Source: Isoetes taiwanensis
Taxonomy: Eukaryota; Streptophyta; Lycopodiopsida; Isoetales; Isoetaceae
DNA: 64,000 nucleotides
Assembly (NCBI GenBank): GCA_021234155.1
Contig: JAJEKV010000094.1
Location: forward strand, 3,888,535-3,952,534
Direction: 5' to 3'
Shown here one piece after another: positions 10,165 to 18,664 of the stretch. A model generated the notes under the pieces. That model was not told the origin of the DNA, did not search any database, and saw nothing but the letters and a program-made list of their open reading frames with translations. A program made the position numbers and the translations under genes. How positions within the stretch are numbered: the stretch's first letter is position 1; every line of letters begins with the position of its first letter.

Positions 10165-11325
10165 CACATCTAATGGTCCCCCTGGCTAAGATGTCTGATA
10201 ACAGCACAAAAGCTGCGGCATTATCTGGATCCAACTGGGAAACCTGAAGAGCAACATGCTTTCCTCCTTCAACGTTCATGTCAATCTGCAAGTGGCAGTC
10301 CATGATGTTTGGTTCGGTTCAACTGAAAATATTGAGAAGCAAAGCCTCTCCTTCGTCAAGCCATTCTGTTCGCCAAAAGGCATCAATAATACAATTGAAT
10401 GTCAGACCATGTTCTTTGGTCATGCAGACACAAGGCATGCCAAGCCTCTACCAGACCAGCATGACTGTATACATGAAAAATGCTACAAAAGTTTACCTCA
10501 TCAAACAATGCAGTTGCATTTTCTAATATAAATTTAATATATCACAACATCGCCCATGCTGAGCATATGCTGTAATCATGGCAGTCAGGAAACCACATGT
10601 CTTTTTGATATTTTGTTGAAGATGGCACGTGCATTCACCTAGATTTCCAAATTTGGCATAATTAACAAGAAGATTTAACAAAATGTTTGATCCTAATCCA
10701 GAATCTATGATGTGAAATTGCGCCTCCTTGCCTACAGCTAGGGCTGTTCTTTTTTGCACATGCATCGAAAAGACTAACAAAAGTAACAGTGTCTGGATTG
10801 AAGCCTTCCCATTGCATTTGTTCAAAGAATTGGAGAGCCTCATTCAATTGACCTTGTTGTCTTCAAGGTGTCCTTGTTGAGATAACCTGATATCATGGCA
10901 TTCTAGGCAACCATATCAGGAAAAGGCATTGTTGAAAGAGTTGAAGAGCTTCTGTAAAATGCCCATGCTTGGCATATCCTATAACCATGGCAGTCCAGGT
11001 CACAACATCCCTCTGATTCATCTTTTCAAAGATCTTAGCAGCCTTATGACATCACCCTCTTAAGCCAAAGGACCAATGATTGTAGTTGCTGATACCATGT
11101 CATGTTGAGGCATTTAATTATATATACGAAGTGCCTCCTTTAATTCTCCCTGTTGAATATAACCCGAAATCAATACATTTCAGGAAAATGCATCCTTATG
11201 AGGCATAAGTCTAAATAGCTCAAGCGCCACCTCAAATTGTGCATGCTGGGACAGCCAACCATATTGTCAAACACTACCCTTGCTTCTGCCACAGCTCCAC
11301 ATCCTATACATATGGATGACATGAT
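10165..11325 (-). pseudogene. PLS-type pentatricopeptide repeat (PPR) protein pseudogene
   Basis: Read on the minus strand in changing frames, the blocks follow the PLS-PPR order. These are GCGAVAEARVVFDNM (about 11270-11320), FEVALELFRLMPHKDAF, NVLISGYIQQGELKEALRIY, TWTAMVIGYAKHGHFTEALQ, NAMISGYL, NEALQFFEQMQWEGFNPDTV (10662-10847), LLNLLVNYAKFGNL and LTAMITAYAQHGR. An E-domain-like tail follows with VSQLDPDNAAAFVLLSDIL (about 10185-10260). Stops replace conserved Trp codons and several indels are present, so it is dead. PPR proteins bind organellar RNA, and PLS types usually act in RNA editing. The copia target site at 10062 lies just past its 3' end. Confidence 0.82.
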
Positions 11326-11329
11326 TAAT

Positions 11330-12465
11330 TGAAAACCTCTCATTCCTCTAGACCATTTTGAATAATTTTATGATTGATCATCAACTTACCTTCTGAAGTG
11401 GATTTGTACTAGCACATTTCTGAAATCCCTGTACTTGCTTACAGGTTCATCATCGGTTTTTTGCTTAAATGGGACTTTGTACTAGCACATATATAAGCAA
11501 GAATTAGGGAGCAAAGGAGAGAAACATACCATTGAGACCTCTATTGAGAATGAAGAAAAAATGCCAGACCGTAAGGACGACTCTTCTTCCCTACATCAAA
11601 TTTTATTGTCATTCATTCCATCATTCATATAACCTTCGTTCTAATATAAAAGTGACCATTCCACAGAGAACAATGAGCTGGATTAAAGATAGGCAATAAG
11701 ACACATATGACATGCATATCTTACCAGAAATGTCACAAGAGTCTGTGCACTATATTCATGGACTGTCTTTGCCCTAAAGAGATTTCATATTGCATCATCC
11801 TGCAAGGATTAGTTATCTGTTCAATGTGTAAACCAGTGCAAGTAAAGCAGGAAATTATATCGAGGAACAGTACAGGAGTATTGAAGAATATAGTAGCCAA
11901 GTCATTGTACTAATTTCCATCTGAGCAATAGGACCGTAAAAAGTCCATTCCACTCGTTAATCTAAATAAACTCTCCATATAAATCCAAGACAAACATCCC
12001 ATCTAAGGCCTATTAAGCAACAATATTTACTAAGAACATGTGCACACTACTTACACACACTAAGTATTTTCCAGCTATACTAGCCATGTGATAAAATCGC
12101 AAGTTAGCCATTACTTAGTCACATAGTTCCCATTATTCATTGTTGGGCGAGGGCAAACAATGCCAGGATAATGTTGTGGGTCTGGACAAGGAGTACACTT
12201 GTTCATCAAAGGAAGAGCAAATGAAAGGTTGATGTTAGCACGGATACCAAGCACACTTCTATAATCTGAAAAGAAAAACACTTTTATTGATACAATGCAA
12301 TGTCTTCTTTCGAAATTTGAGAACACCTTCACGTGGTTTCCTTTCTTTTGTAGCACATTCTGATGATAAGATGATGTTATGCAAGTTAATTGGTTAAAAA
12401 GTGCTCTTGCAATAATAGCCCCGCTTATAACCGCTGCTCACATTCTATATAGTGCATAAAAGTAA
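11330..12465. other. Non-coding stretch
   Basis: No gene is recognised. A small duplicated phrase (TTGTACTAGCACAT) occurs near 11405 and 11475. The 81-codon minus-strand ORF at 12111-12356 has a Cys/Pro-rich end but matches nothing I recognise. The last five bases (12466-12470, CAAAC) are the target duplication of the next element. Confidence 0.5.
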
Positions 12466-12545
12466 CAAACTGTTGGAATGCTGGAGCATGTGTAATGGGC
12501 ACACATGAAGAATGACTCAGTGGAGGAGTGCCGAAAGCCCATCAA

Positions 12546-12618
12546 TGGGCCGGTAGCTCAGTGGTAGAGTACTTGGCTTGCAAGCAAGAGGTCCTTGGTT
12601 CGATCTCCAGCCTGTCAA
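12546..12618 (+). other. tRNA-Ala(UGC)-like segment in LTR1
   Basis: It has an intact A box TAGCTCAGTGG (12554-12564), a B-box region GGTTCGATCTCC (12598-12609), and an anticodon-arm equivalent CTTGG-CTTGCAA-GCAAG. The seven-base loop places UGC at the anticodon position. The acceptor stem is poor and one anticodon-stem pair is G-G, so I read this as a tRNA-derived Pol III promoter-like module and not as a working tRNA gene. Confidence 0.72.
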
Positions 12619-12924
12619 CCCAATCATAGAAGGCTCATTATTCAACATGGTATCAGAGCCATGATCCCAAGTAGAGGGTGCTTAACCGCACCGGGATAAC
12701 CCCAATGGTGTAGGGGTGAGAATGAGCAAAGCTTGGCCAGTGGAAAGCCCAACTCCCGCAGTGGTGGAGTTGCCCGAGGAGGGAAGCATGTGGATTGTGG
12801 TGAAGGCTGGAATGGATTGGTGTGCCCATTAAGGGGGAATGTTGGAATGCTGGAGCATGTGTAATGGGCACACATGAAGAATGACTTCGATGGAGGAAGC
12901 GAAAGCCCATCAATGGGTGGAAAG

Positions 12925-12988
12925 AGTAGGCTCGATGGTAGAGTACTTGGCTTGCAAGCAAGAGGTCCCGGGTTCGATCCCGAAGAAT
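12925..12988 (+). other. tRNA-like segment, first copy in LTR2
   Basis: The A-box region is damaged (GGCTCGATGG). The anticodon-arm equivalent and the GGTTCGATCCC B box are kept. The copy runs directly into GAAGAATGACTC, the sequence that normally precedes the tRNA-like segment, which marks the internal duplication junction. Confidence 0.65.
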
Positions 12989-13023
12989 GACTCATGTGGA
13001 GTGGTGAAAGCCCATCAATGGGA

Positions 13024-13098
13024 ATGGTAGCTCGCATGTGGTAGAGTACTTGGCTTGCAAGCAAGAGGTCCTGGGTTCGATCCCCAGCTTGTCCACCC
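13024..13098 (+). other. tRNA-like segment, second copy in LTR2
   Basis: The A-box region TAGCTCGCATGTGG has a small insertion. The B box GGTTCGATCCCC and the T-arm stem CTGGG/CCCAG are good. It is followed by GTCCACCCAATCATAGAAGG, as in LTR1. Confidence 0.68.
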
Positions 13099-13105
13099 AA
13101 TCATA

Positions 13106-13353
13106 GAAGGCTCATTTCTCAACACAAACATGGTGACACCAAGCATTGCCATTGGCCATTTCCCCATGGATTAAGCTTGAATACCTCAATCTCCATTGCC
13201 ATATGAAGGGAGTCCTTAAATCACACGCCGAAGGCTCATTTCTCAACACAAACATGGTGACACCAAGCATTGCCATTGGCCATTTCCCCATGGATTAAGC
13301 TTGAATACCTCAATCTCCATTGCCATATGAAGGGAGTCCTTAAATCACACGCC
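13106..13353 (+). repeat. 124-bp tandem duplication across the TRIM/flank boundary
   Basis: Units 13106-13229 and 13230-13353 appear identical. Each includes the last 19 bp of the LTR (GAAGGCTCATTTCTCAACA), the target duplication CAAAC, and 100 bp of flanking DNA. Because the unit spans the insertion boundary, the duplication arose after the TRIM inserted. Confidence 0.9.
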
Positions 13354-14120
13354 AATGTTCTGGAATGGACTCTCTAGAATAAATAAATTGTCTTCATTTT
13401 CAAAATGTTTTAAGAAAATGAATTATATTAGGGCATAAGATTGGAACCCATGCTACAGAAGTTCTTACCTTGCAGTAGTAAGCCAAAAGCTATTGTCATA
13501 TATCCAGCATGGGAGATATCTTAAAGCTGAAAATGTTGATGCAGTGTAAAGTTAGTTGTAGGAACATAGAAAGAAAAAAAGATTCAACCAGAACTGGATA
13601 CCATAGCTTGCAAGTGTGATGCTAAACTGCCATTTCAATTGAAATGGATAGCTAAGAAGAGATGCAAATGGTACTGAAATCTGAGTTTCAGATATGTTCC
13701 TAGTTCAAAAGTTCGCGTTTGAGAGTTTCGAAACAAAGCAATAAGAAATGAAAGAGGCTGGAACAAACAAAATAATTTTCGAATGTACCAAAATAATTTT
13801 GGTATTGTGGGATTCGGTCGTTGACTAGTAGCAGATTTTTCTCCCTTACGCATTTCCTTTGGGCCTTTTGGCCTTTTGTACTACGTAAAAACCAGGTACG
13901 TTCAATTCTTGCCCCTGCGCCAATCAGATCATGCCATTTGGCAAGTTTCAAATCAAGAATCCTGGGTTCATCACTGAGATTCCTGTTTTACTTGCATTCC
14001 GGAAGCGCATCCTTTGTTTACTTGCATTCTGGCAAGATTACCCTGCAATCCGCTGATTTACCTGCATTCTGGCTGATCTTTACTTGCATTCTGGATTCAA
14101 GAATTGAACGTTCCTTGTTT
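13354..14120. other. Non-coding stretch with dispersed repeat and TTTACTTGCATTC motifs
   Basis: No gene is supported. The segment 13605-13760 recurs near 25615-25775 (see repeat entry). Four copies of a TTTACTTGCATTCTGG-like phrase lie at about 13988, 14018, 14055 and 14080 with irregular spacing. Confidence 0.6.
13605..13760 (+). repeat. Dispersed repeat, copy 1 (copy 2 at 25615-25775)
   Basis: It begins TTGCAAGTGTGATGCTAAAC and continues with GATAGCTAAGAAGAGATGC and a GAAATGAAAGAGGC end. The copy at about 25615-25775 is in the same orientation with roughly one change per ten bases. The second copy starts at the end of the P-loop exon of the SRP54 pseudogene. The class of element is unknown. 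Confidence 0.75.
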
Positions 14121-14126
14121 CCACGT

Positions 14127-14235
14127 TATAGGAAAGCCCATTTAGTGGGCTTTCCTGCTGTGTCAACAGGGCTCCGCGCTCCGCGCGTCGCCCTGTTTCC
14201 ACAGCAGGAAAGCCCACTAAATGGGCTTTCCTATA
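14127..14235. repeat. Compound inverted repeat (foldback), GC-rich loop
   Basis: The left arm starting TATAGGAAAGCCCATTTAG is perfectly mirrored by the right arm ending at 14235; the pairing extends through CTGCTGTG and CAGGGC to a GC-rich loop (CCGCGC repeats, about 14173-14189). Each arm is itself a hairpin (AGGAAAGCCCA, five-base loop, TGGGCTTTCCT), so the whole can form a cruciform with nested stems. Confidence 0.85.
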
Positions 14236-14237
14236 TA

Positions 14238-14394
14238 CGTAATCTACGGGAGGGGCATTCCGCCCCGTAGGGCCTCGAAGCGGCGCCGCCAGCTGAGGCG
14301 GTGCACGAGCGGCGGAGCCGCGAGTGCCGCCGAGGCTGTGCGGGCCGCTGAGAGGCCCTGCGAGGGCGGAATGCCCCCCCTCCCGTAGATTACG
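14238..14394. repeat. Inverted repeat with CpG-rich interior
   Basis: The left arm CGTAATCTACGGGAGGGG, with CATTCCGCCC following, is mirrored by the right arm ending CCGTAGATTACG at 14394, apart from a few extra C residues. The interior is strongly GC/CpG-rich and itself partly palindromic (GGGCCTC...GAGGCCC), unlike the AT-rich surroundings. It directly abuts the previous foldback. Confidence 0.83.
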
Positions 14395-14397
14395 GGA

Positions 14398-15050
14398 CGT
14401 AATAAACGGTAGGCCCAAATTACGAACCTGATTGTGGCTATGGCGGATCTATCTGGCATTAGAAAGCTTCAAATCAGAGAAAACAGAGCTCTCAAAACAG
14501 AGAAAGCTTCAAAACAGAGAAAACAGAGCTCAACTTCTATCTCTAAATCAGAGAAAAAAGAGCTCTCTGTTTCGGCGGCCTTGTTGAATAAGAAAGATAG
14601 GAAAAATCCAGCTTCGCACATATCCAGACCGCTTTTTCAGCCCCGCCCATTTGAGCTTTTACTCCGGTGGCCAAAAATCTCTGCTTTCCGTGCCATAGCC
14701 AGGTTTTTCTACCAGAAAAAATATTTCCCCATCATTCTAGTACTGCCCGATTGATCTTACATCTCCACGGCCATGAAAATCGTCAACTCCTTGCAGATTT
14801 AAGAGCTTAAACCTGATTAAAGAATTCCTATCGTCCAGCTTCATCTTTGTTGAATCTTAGGGCGACTGAAGACACAGCGCAAACAGTGGTGAATCTGAGC
14901 GCAAACAGTGGTGAATCACAGGCAAACAAGGCCGGAACAAATAGGGGACAAACAGGGGAGCGGCGGCGCCGCTCTGCAAGCGGCGAAGAATATTGCGTGG
15001 AAATAGAACACGCAGAATTTGACAGTAATTTGGGCCTACCGTTTATTACG
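14398..15050. mobile_element. 653-bp segment with perfect 26-bp terminal inverted repeats
   Basis: The left terminus 14398-14423 (starts CGTAATAAACGGTAGGCCC) and right terminus 15025-15050 are exact reverse complements over 26 bp. The interior is non-coding apart from a 106-codon ORF without recognisable domains. It contains a 31-bp repeat (14461-14491, 14501-14531) and a short repeat AGCGCAAACAGTGGTGAATC at about 14876 and 14898. No target duplication is visible. The terminal motif CGTAATNNACGG is shared with the adjacent inverted repeat 14238-14394. It is probably a MITE; the superfamily is unknown. Confidence 0.75.
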
Positions 15051-15108
15051 ACTATTTTATAAGCGAGCTGCAGAAGCTCTGCTTGCATTAGATTCGTAGC
15101 CTTCCGAA

Positions 15109-16392
15109 ATGTCCAGCAAAAAAGGATTCTTCTCATTCCGCAGCAGGAGGAACATTGCTATAGAAAAGCAAGCACAACAACCAATCCATGAAGAACAAAT
15201 GTTCAAATTGCGATCAGCATACCCAGATGAAATTGTGGAGCTCATACTGCAGCGGCTGCCCACATGTGCCCTAGTCAGGATGTGCCTTGTCTCTAATTCA
15301 TGGAGATCCCGAATACTATCTGACGATTTTCTGCACCGCCATAGCCAGCACTGTGCTGACAGAAGCTGGGTCATTCTCTGCGAGTCTAAAACTAAAGTTC
15401 TAGTTCATAGACCCTCTGATACTACTGCTCTTACGGGAAGCAAGGCTCCAATTTGGGCAATTTCTTTCCAAAGTCGGCAAGCATATGCGCCACTTTAAAG
15501 GTGATGGTGGGCTTGTTTGTTGTGCTGCATTCAGGCGCCCCTACATGGTTTTGGAGCATTTTCAACCTATTTAAATAAGTCTTATCAGATTGTAGGTTTA
15601 CAACTGAACAAGTGCATGATAAGACAAGGCAGTTCTTGTATTCAAGCTTCAACTGATGGCAGTTTCAAGATTTTTCTTACTATCAATAGCACGCGGAACA
15701 ATTCGTGTATTATGATATATGATTCTAGATCAGAGTCATGGATCAAGAGTGGTGTTCTTATAGGGCAAGGAATAATAAATTTTCGCTTTGTGATAGACAA
15801 CATTATATACTGCACAGCGCGGCTTCGTAATTCTTCTACAGACCAGATCCATGTTGTTACCTACAATTCCTTGATCAACAAATGGAATTGTAATATTCAA
15901 CTCCCTTGCAATCTTATAAGAAAGCGCGAAAGCACGGATCCAGAATTTAAAATATACTTGGATCCCAACTTGGGCAAATCTGGGACACAAATTTTTACAA
16001 TTGGATGGTCTGATCCTTGACCCCAATCTATTCAAATTTTGGAACTTATATACTTACCCAAAGGAACCATATGGAGAAAAGTAGCTACCATGCCTCCAAA
16101 ATTATGGGCCCGCTGCCTCGAGGGATTGGAAGCCTATGCTACACCCTTTTCGCTTCGGTTGAATCCTTTATTTGCAGGTCCTAATATATATATAGATGGT
16201 TTAAGCTTCATAGCAAGTTATAATATTGTTGATCAAGTCTGGGGGTATATATCTGTACCAAGGCCATACAGGAATCCAAATTTACACAAGAGCATTGCGT
16301 TTGAGCAAAATTTGAGATCTGGACCATGCAATTCCAAATGGAAGAAGAGGTGTAACCCTGTATATACCACTTTGGACTTGAATGATGTTTGA
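15109..16392 (+). pseudogene. F-box protein with C-terminal F-box-associated region, interrupted
   Basis: One reading frame holds 428 codons from the ATG at 15109 to the TGA at 16390-16392, but it is cut by TAA (15496-15498), TGA (15502-15504) and TGA (16018-16020). The N-terminal piece has an F-box at about residues 37-76: YPDEIVELILQRLPTCALVR, followed by CLVSNSWRSRI. Such domains bind SKP1 in SCF ubiquitin ligases. The later part resembles F-box-associated/kelch-like regions (SFKIFLTINS, IMIYDSRSESW, DGLSFIASYN). Near the first stops another frame encodes GDGGLVCC, a phrase usual in this family, so a small indel near 15490-15530 is likely. A GT...AG pair there would give an intron of only about 34 bp, which is too short. 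A possible AATAAA lies near 16463. It starts 59 bp after the right terminus of the 653-bp element. Confidence 0.72.
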
Positions 16393-16499
16393 AATCTTTA
16401 TTATAAAGTAACAAATCTCTTGATGAAAATTGCTGCTCCTGGGGTATGTTATGCTTTTTCTAATAAAGGTTATTCTGTTCAACAAAGTTTCTGACTTGT

Positions 16500-18141
16500 C
16501 ATAGCATCAACAACATGACAACTGATGTATTTTACTTCTGCTTTTTTTTAAACAACTGGTTCTTCGATCTGAGCAGATATACAAAATGTTTCCTTGAGAA
16601 GTCATCAAGAAATGCCAAAATATATTGAGCACTATTGATTGTAGCAGGTCTAATGGGACCACATAAATCTGTATGGACGAGCTCAAGAGGCTTGGAGGCA
16701 TGAGATGTAGATGAAGGAAATCTTGACCTGATAAGCTTGCTCTGAAAGCATGAGTTACAAGCAGGAATTTGTTTGAGGATGGAGGCAGACCTTTAGATTG
16801 TACCAGCTGCTGGATTTTGGTGAAGTTGATATGTCCAAGACGGTGATGCTAGAGTGACTGTTCACATGGATGAGTAGACAGAAAATTGGCTTGCTCAGAG
16901 ACTAAATCAGCAACTTGGTAAAGGTTTCCAACTCGAGTGCCTGAGAGGAGTATCTTGTGTTGGGAATCTAGAATGTGACATTGATTGTACTTGAAAGCAA
17001 CAAGGAGACCAGCATCAGTAATCGTACTAACAGACAGAAGACTTTGTTGAAGACCAGGGACATGCAAGACGTCTTTAACAAGCTTGGATGGACCTGAGAC
17101 AAGCTTCAGCAGAACAATGCCAAAGGCAATAGCATCTTGAAGATGAGCATCACCCATTCAAACAGATCGAGGCGTGGGAAAAAGGTCATAGATGACAAAA
17201 GCAGATCTATGGGGACACATATGGCTGGTGGCACCTTAGTCCAAATACCAAACATCTGGATGAAGCACAGGATCAGTCATAACAGTACAAAGATAGTCTA
17301 TGACCATGTTACTTTGCTCAGGGGGAGGAGCTTGATCTTTGGAAACTGGCTCTTTTGAAACTGGGCTGGGTACTGGAGCAGGAGCTCTACAATCTTCAGC
17401 AAGATGGCCATCCTTCTGACATCGATAGCAGGTACTCTTCTTTCGATCCGTGCGAGGGCAATATGCATTAGAATCCTTTTCCTTTGCTGGCCTGGAGTCT
17501 GTAAACACAAGAGAGCCAGAAGTGGGTCGAGATTGATGTTGTCTCATGGATTCAACTTTTACCCGCTCAAGAGCGGTTTCAAATGTATAGTCATGCAATC
17601 GACCTTCCAGATTGATCACAAGACTCTCATAAGACCGTGGAAGGCTGTTGAGTAACATGCAGACCTTCTCATCTTCACTGATTGCTCCACCAGTGGCACA
17701 AAGATCGTCCAGTAGATCTTTCATTTTGCAGACATGATCCATCAAGTCCCCACCTTCAGTAAGATGTAATTCATACAACCTTTTGCGGAGGACAAGACGA
17801 TTTCCAGCAGTGGTGGACTCATAGTGATTCAAAAGGGCGAGCCACATTTGACTTGCAGAGGGAGCTCCTTTCACTATTCGAGCAGGAACATCATCAAGAC
17901 TGGCAGTGATAATCAGTTTGGCTTTTCTGTCTTTCTCAAGAAAGTCAGAATTGGAAGCATCAACAGTGACCTCAACGGTAGATTCAAAGCCAGAAGACAA
18001 ATCAGAAGTGGGAAAAACAAATTCCCATAGCTAACGATCCCCAAGGATCATTTGCAATCTCCATTTCCATATCTGGAATCCGAAGAAGCGAGGCAGCATA
18101 CGCCATTCAGTGGCAGTCAACGTTCCAGATGTTGCATCCAT
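16500..18141 (-). mobile_element. Truncated Ty1/copia retrotransposon (gag to integrase)
   Basis: The minus strand carries the 5' half of a copia element. The ATG is near 18141. Gag (17236-18000) has KMKDLLDDLCATGG, MLLNSLPRSYESLV and a CCHC knuckle CYRCQKDGHLAEDC. It continues to VWYLD, which begins the protease block. A protease/GAG-pre-integrase segment follows (16849-17157: VKDVLHVPGLQQSLLSVS), then the integrase start LELVHTDLCGPI with LAFLDDFSRKHFVYLLR, ending abruptly near 16510. RT, RNase H and the 3' LTR are absent. Its LTR differs from the 4-10 kb element, so this is a second family. Confidence 0.87.
17236..18000 (-). pseudogene. Copia gag (UBN2-type) with CCHC knuckle
   Basis: A 254-codon open segment. 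Residues about 1-150 form the copia gag region (ASQMWLALLNHYEST, LRKRLYELHLTEGGDLMDHV, LNSLPRSYESLVINLEGRL). Residues about 193-206 form the zinc knuckle CYRCQKDGHLAEDC, and a Pro-rich linker follows. The frame upstream to 18141 is interrupted by one stop (near 18030). It packaged element RNA; truncation downstream makes the copy inactive. Confidence 0.88.
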
Positions 18142-18143
18142 GA

Positions 18144-18638
18144 TATCAGAATAGAGGAGTAACAAAGTTTTTTATTGAAGTGAAAGAACAAATGCAAGGT
18201 AGAAATCAAAAACTGGAGATGCATTTAGAAGCAGAGGCATGGGCCCATAACCTGCTAAGGTATAAACAAGAACAAAGGAAGAGATGGAGACACAAGGCGA
18301 TTAAAGCCAAGAACACAAGAACCTTGATGATTTATGATTACGAAAGGAAAGACATGTCTAATATAGGGCTACAAGATTCTGATCACAGAATTTCAGCCTA
18401 GATTCATGGAGAATGTCAGCCTGGATTCATGGAGAATGTCAGCCTAAATTCGCGGAGCAGGTGGAAGTATCTGTTGGGATGATGCCTCCTTGCTTTGATG
18501 ACGAACATGTATCTGATGCTTAGTAATTCTCTTGTTGTTTTGATGGTCAAGGATACTTGGAAATAGAAGTTTACCCATCTTGCCATCTAGAACAGAGCAT
18601 GTTGTATTTGCTGCAAAAACAAACGACATGGTTGACAA
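18144..18638 (-). repeat. Possible 5' LTR of the truncated copia element
   Basis: On the minus strand the interval begins TGTCAACCATG (at 18638) and ends CTGATATCA just before the gag ATG, giving TG...CA ends in the right place. No partner LTR exists here to prove it. It contains a 22-bp tandem repeat (18401-18422 and 18424-18445). It lies between the LINE relic and gag, next to an ATT-rich run (18640-18665). Confidence 0.45.
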
Positions 18639-18664
18639 TTATTATTATTAATATTATTTTTTTT

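Larger units (their letters stand above)
12471..13124 (+). mobile_element. TRIM-type miniature LTR retrotransposon with tRNA-like LTR insert
   Basis: Two direct terminal repeats start TGTTGGAATGCTGG and end TCAACA: LTR1 12471-12647 (177 bp) and LTR2 12840-13124 (285 bp). LTR1 is followed at once by a primer-binding site TGGTATCAGAGCCATG (12648-12663). LTR2 is preceded by a polypurine tract AAGGGGGAA (12831-12839). The 192-bp interior has no coding capacity. A 5-bp target duplication CAAAC flanks the element (12466-12470 and 13125-13129). Each LTR contains a tRNA-like segment with Pol III A- and B-box consensus. LTR2 has a roughly 108-bp internal duplication that gives it a second tRNA-like copy. 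Known TRIMs are 0.4-1.5 kb and non-coding, and Cassandra TRIMs carry 5S rRNA sequence; this one carries tRNA-like sequence instead. Confidence 0.9.

Noticed and set aside
12546-13098. Three tRNA-Ala genes
   Set aside because: The segments lie inside LTRs, have poor acceptor stems and a mismatch in the anticodon stem, and two have damaged A boxes; treated as tRNA-like modules.
13821-14270. 149-codon plus-strand ORF
   Set aside because: It spans the foldback structure 14127-14235 and a motif repeat, so the open frame is a by-product of repeats.
15500-15533. Intron that would remove the first stops of the F-box frame
   Set aside because: GT and AG are present, but 34 bp is below the workable size of plant introns, and the segment encodes a family-like phrase in another frame.
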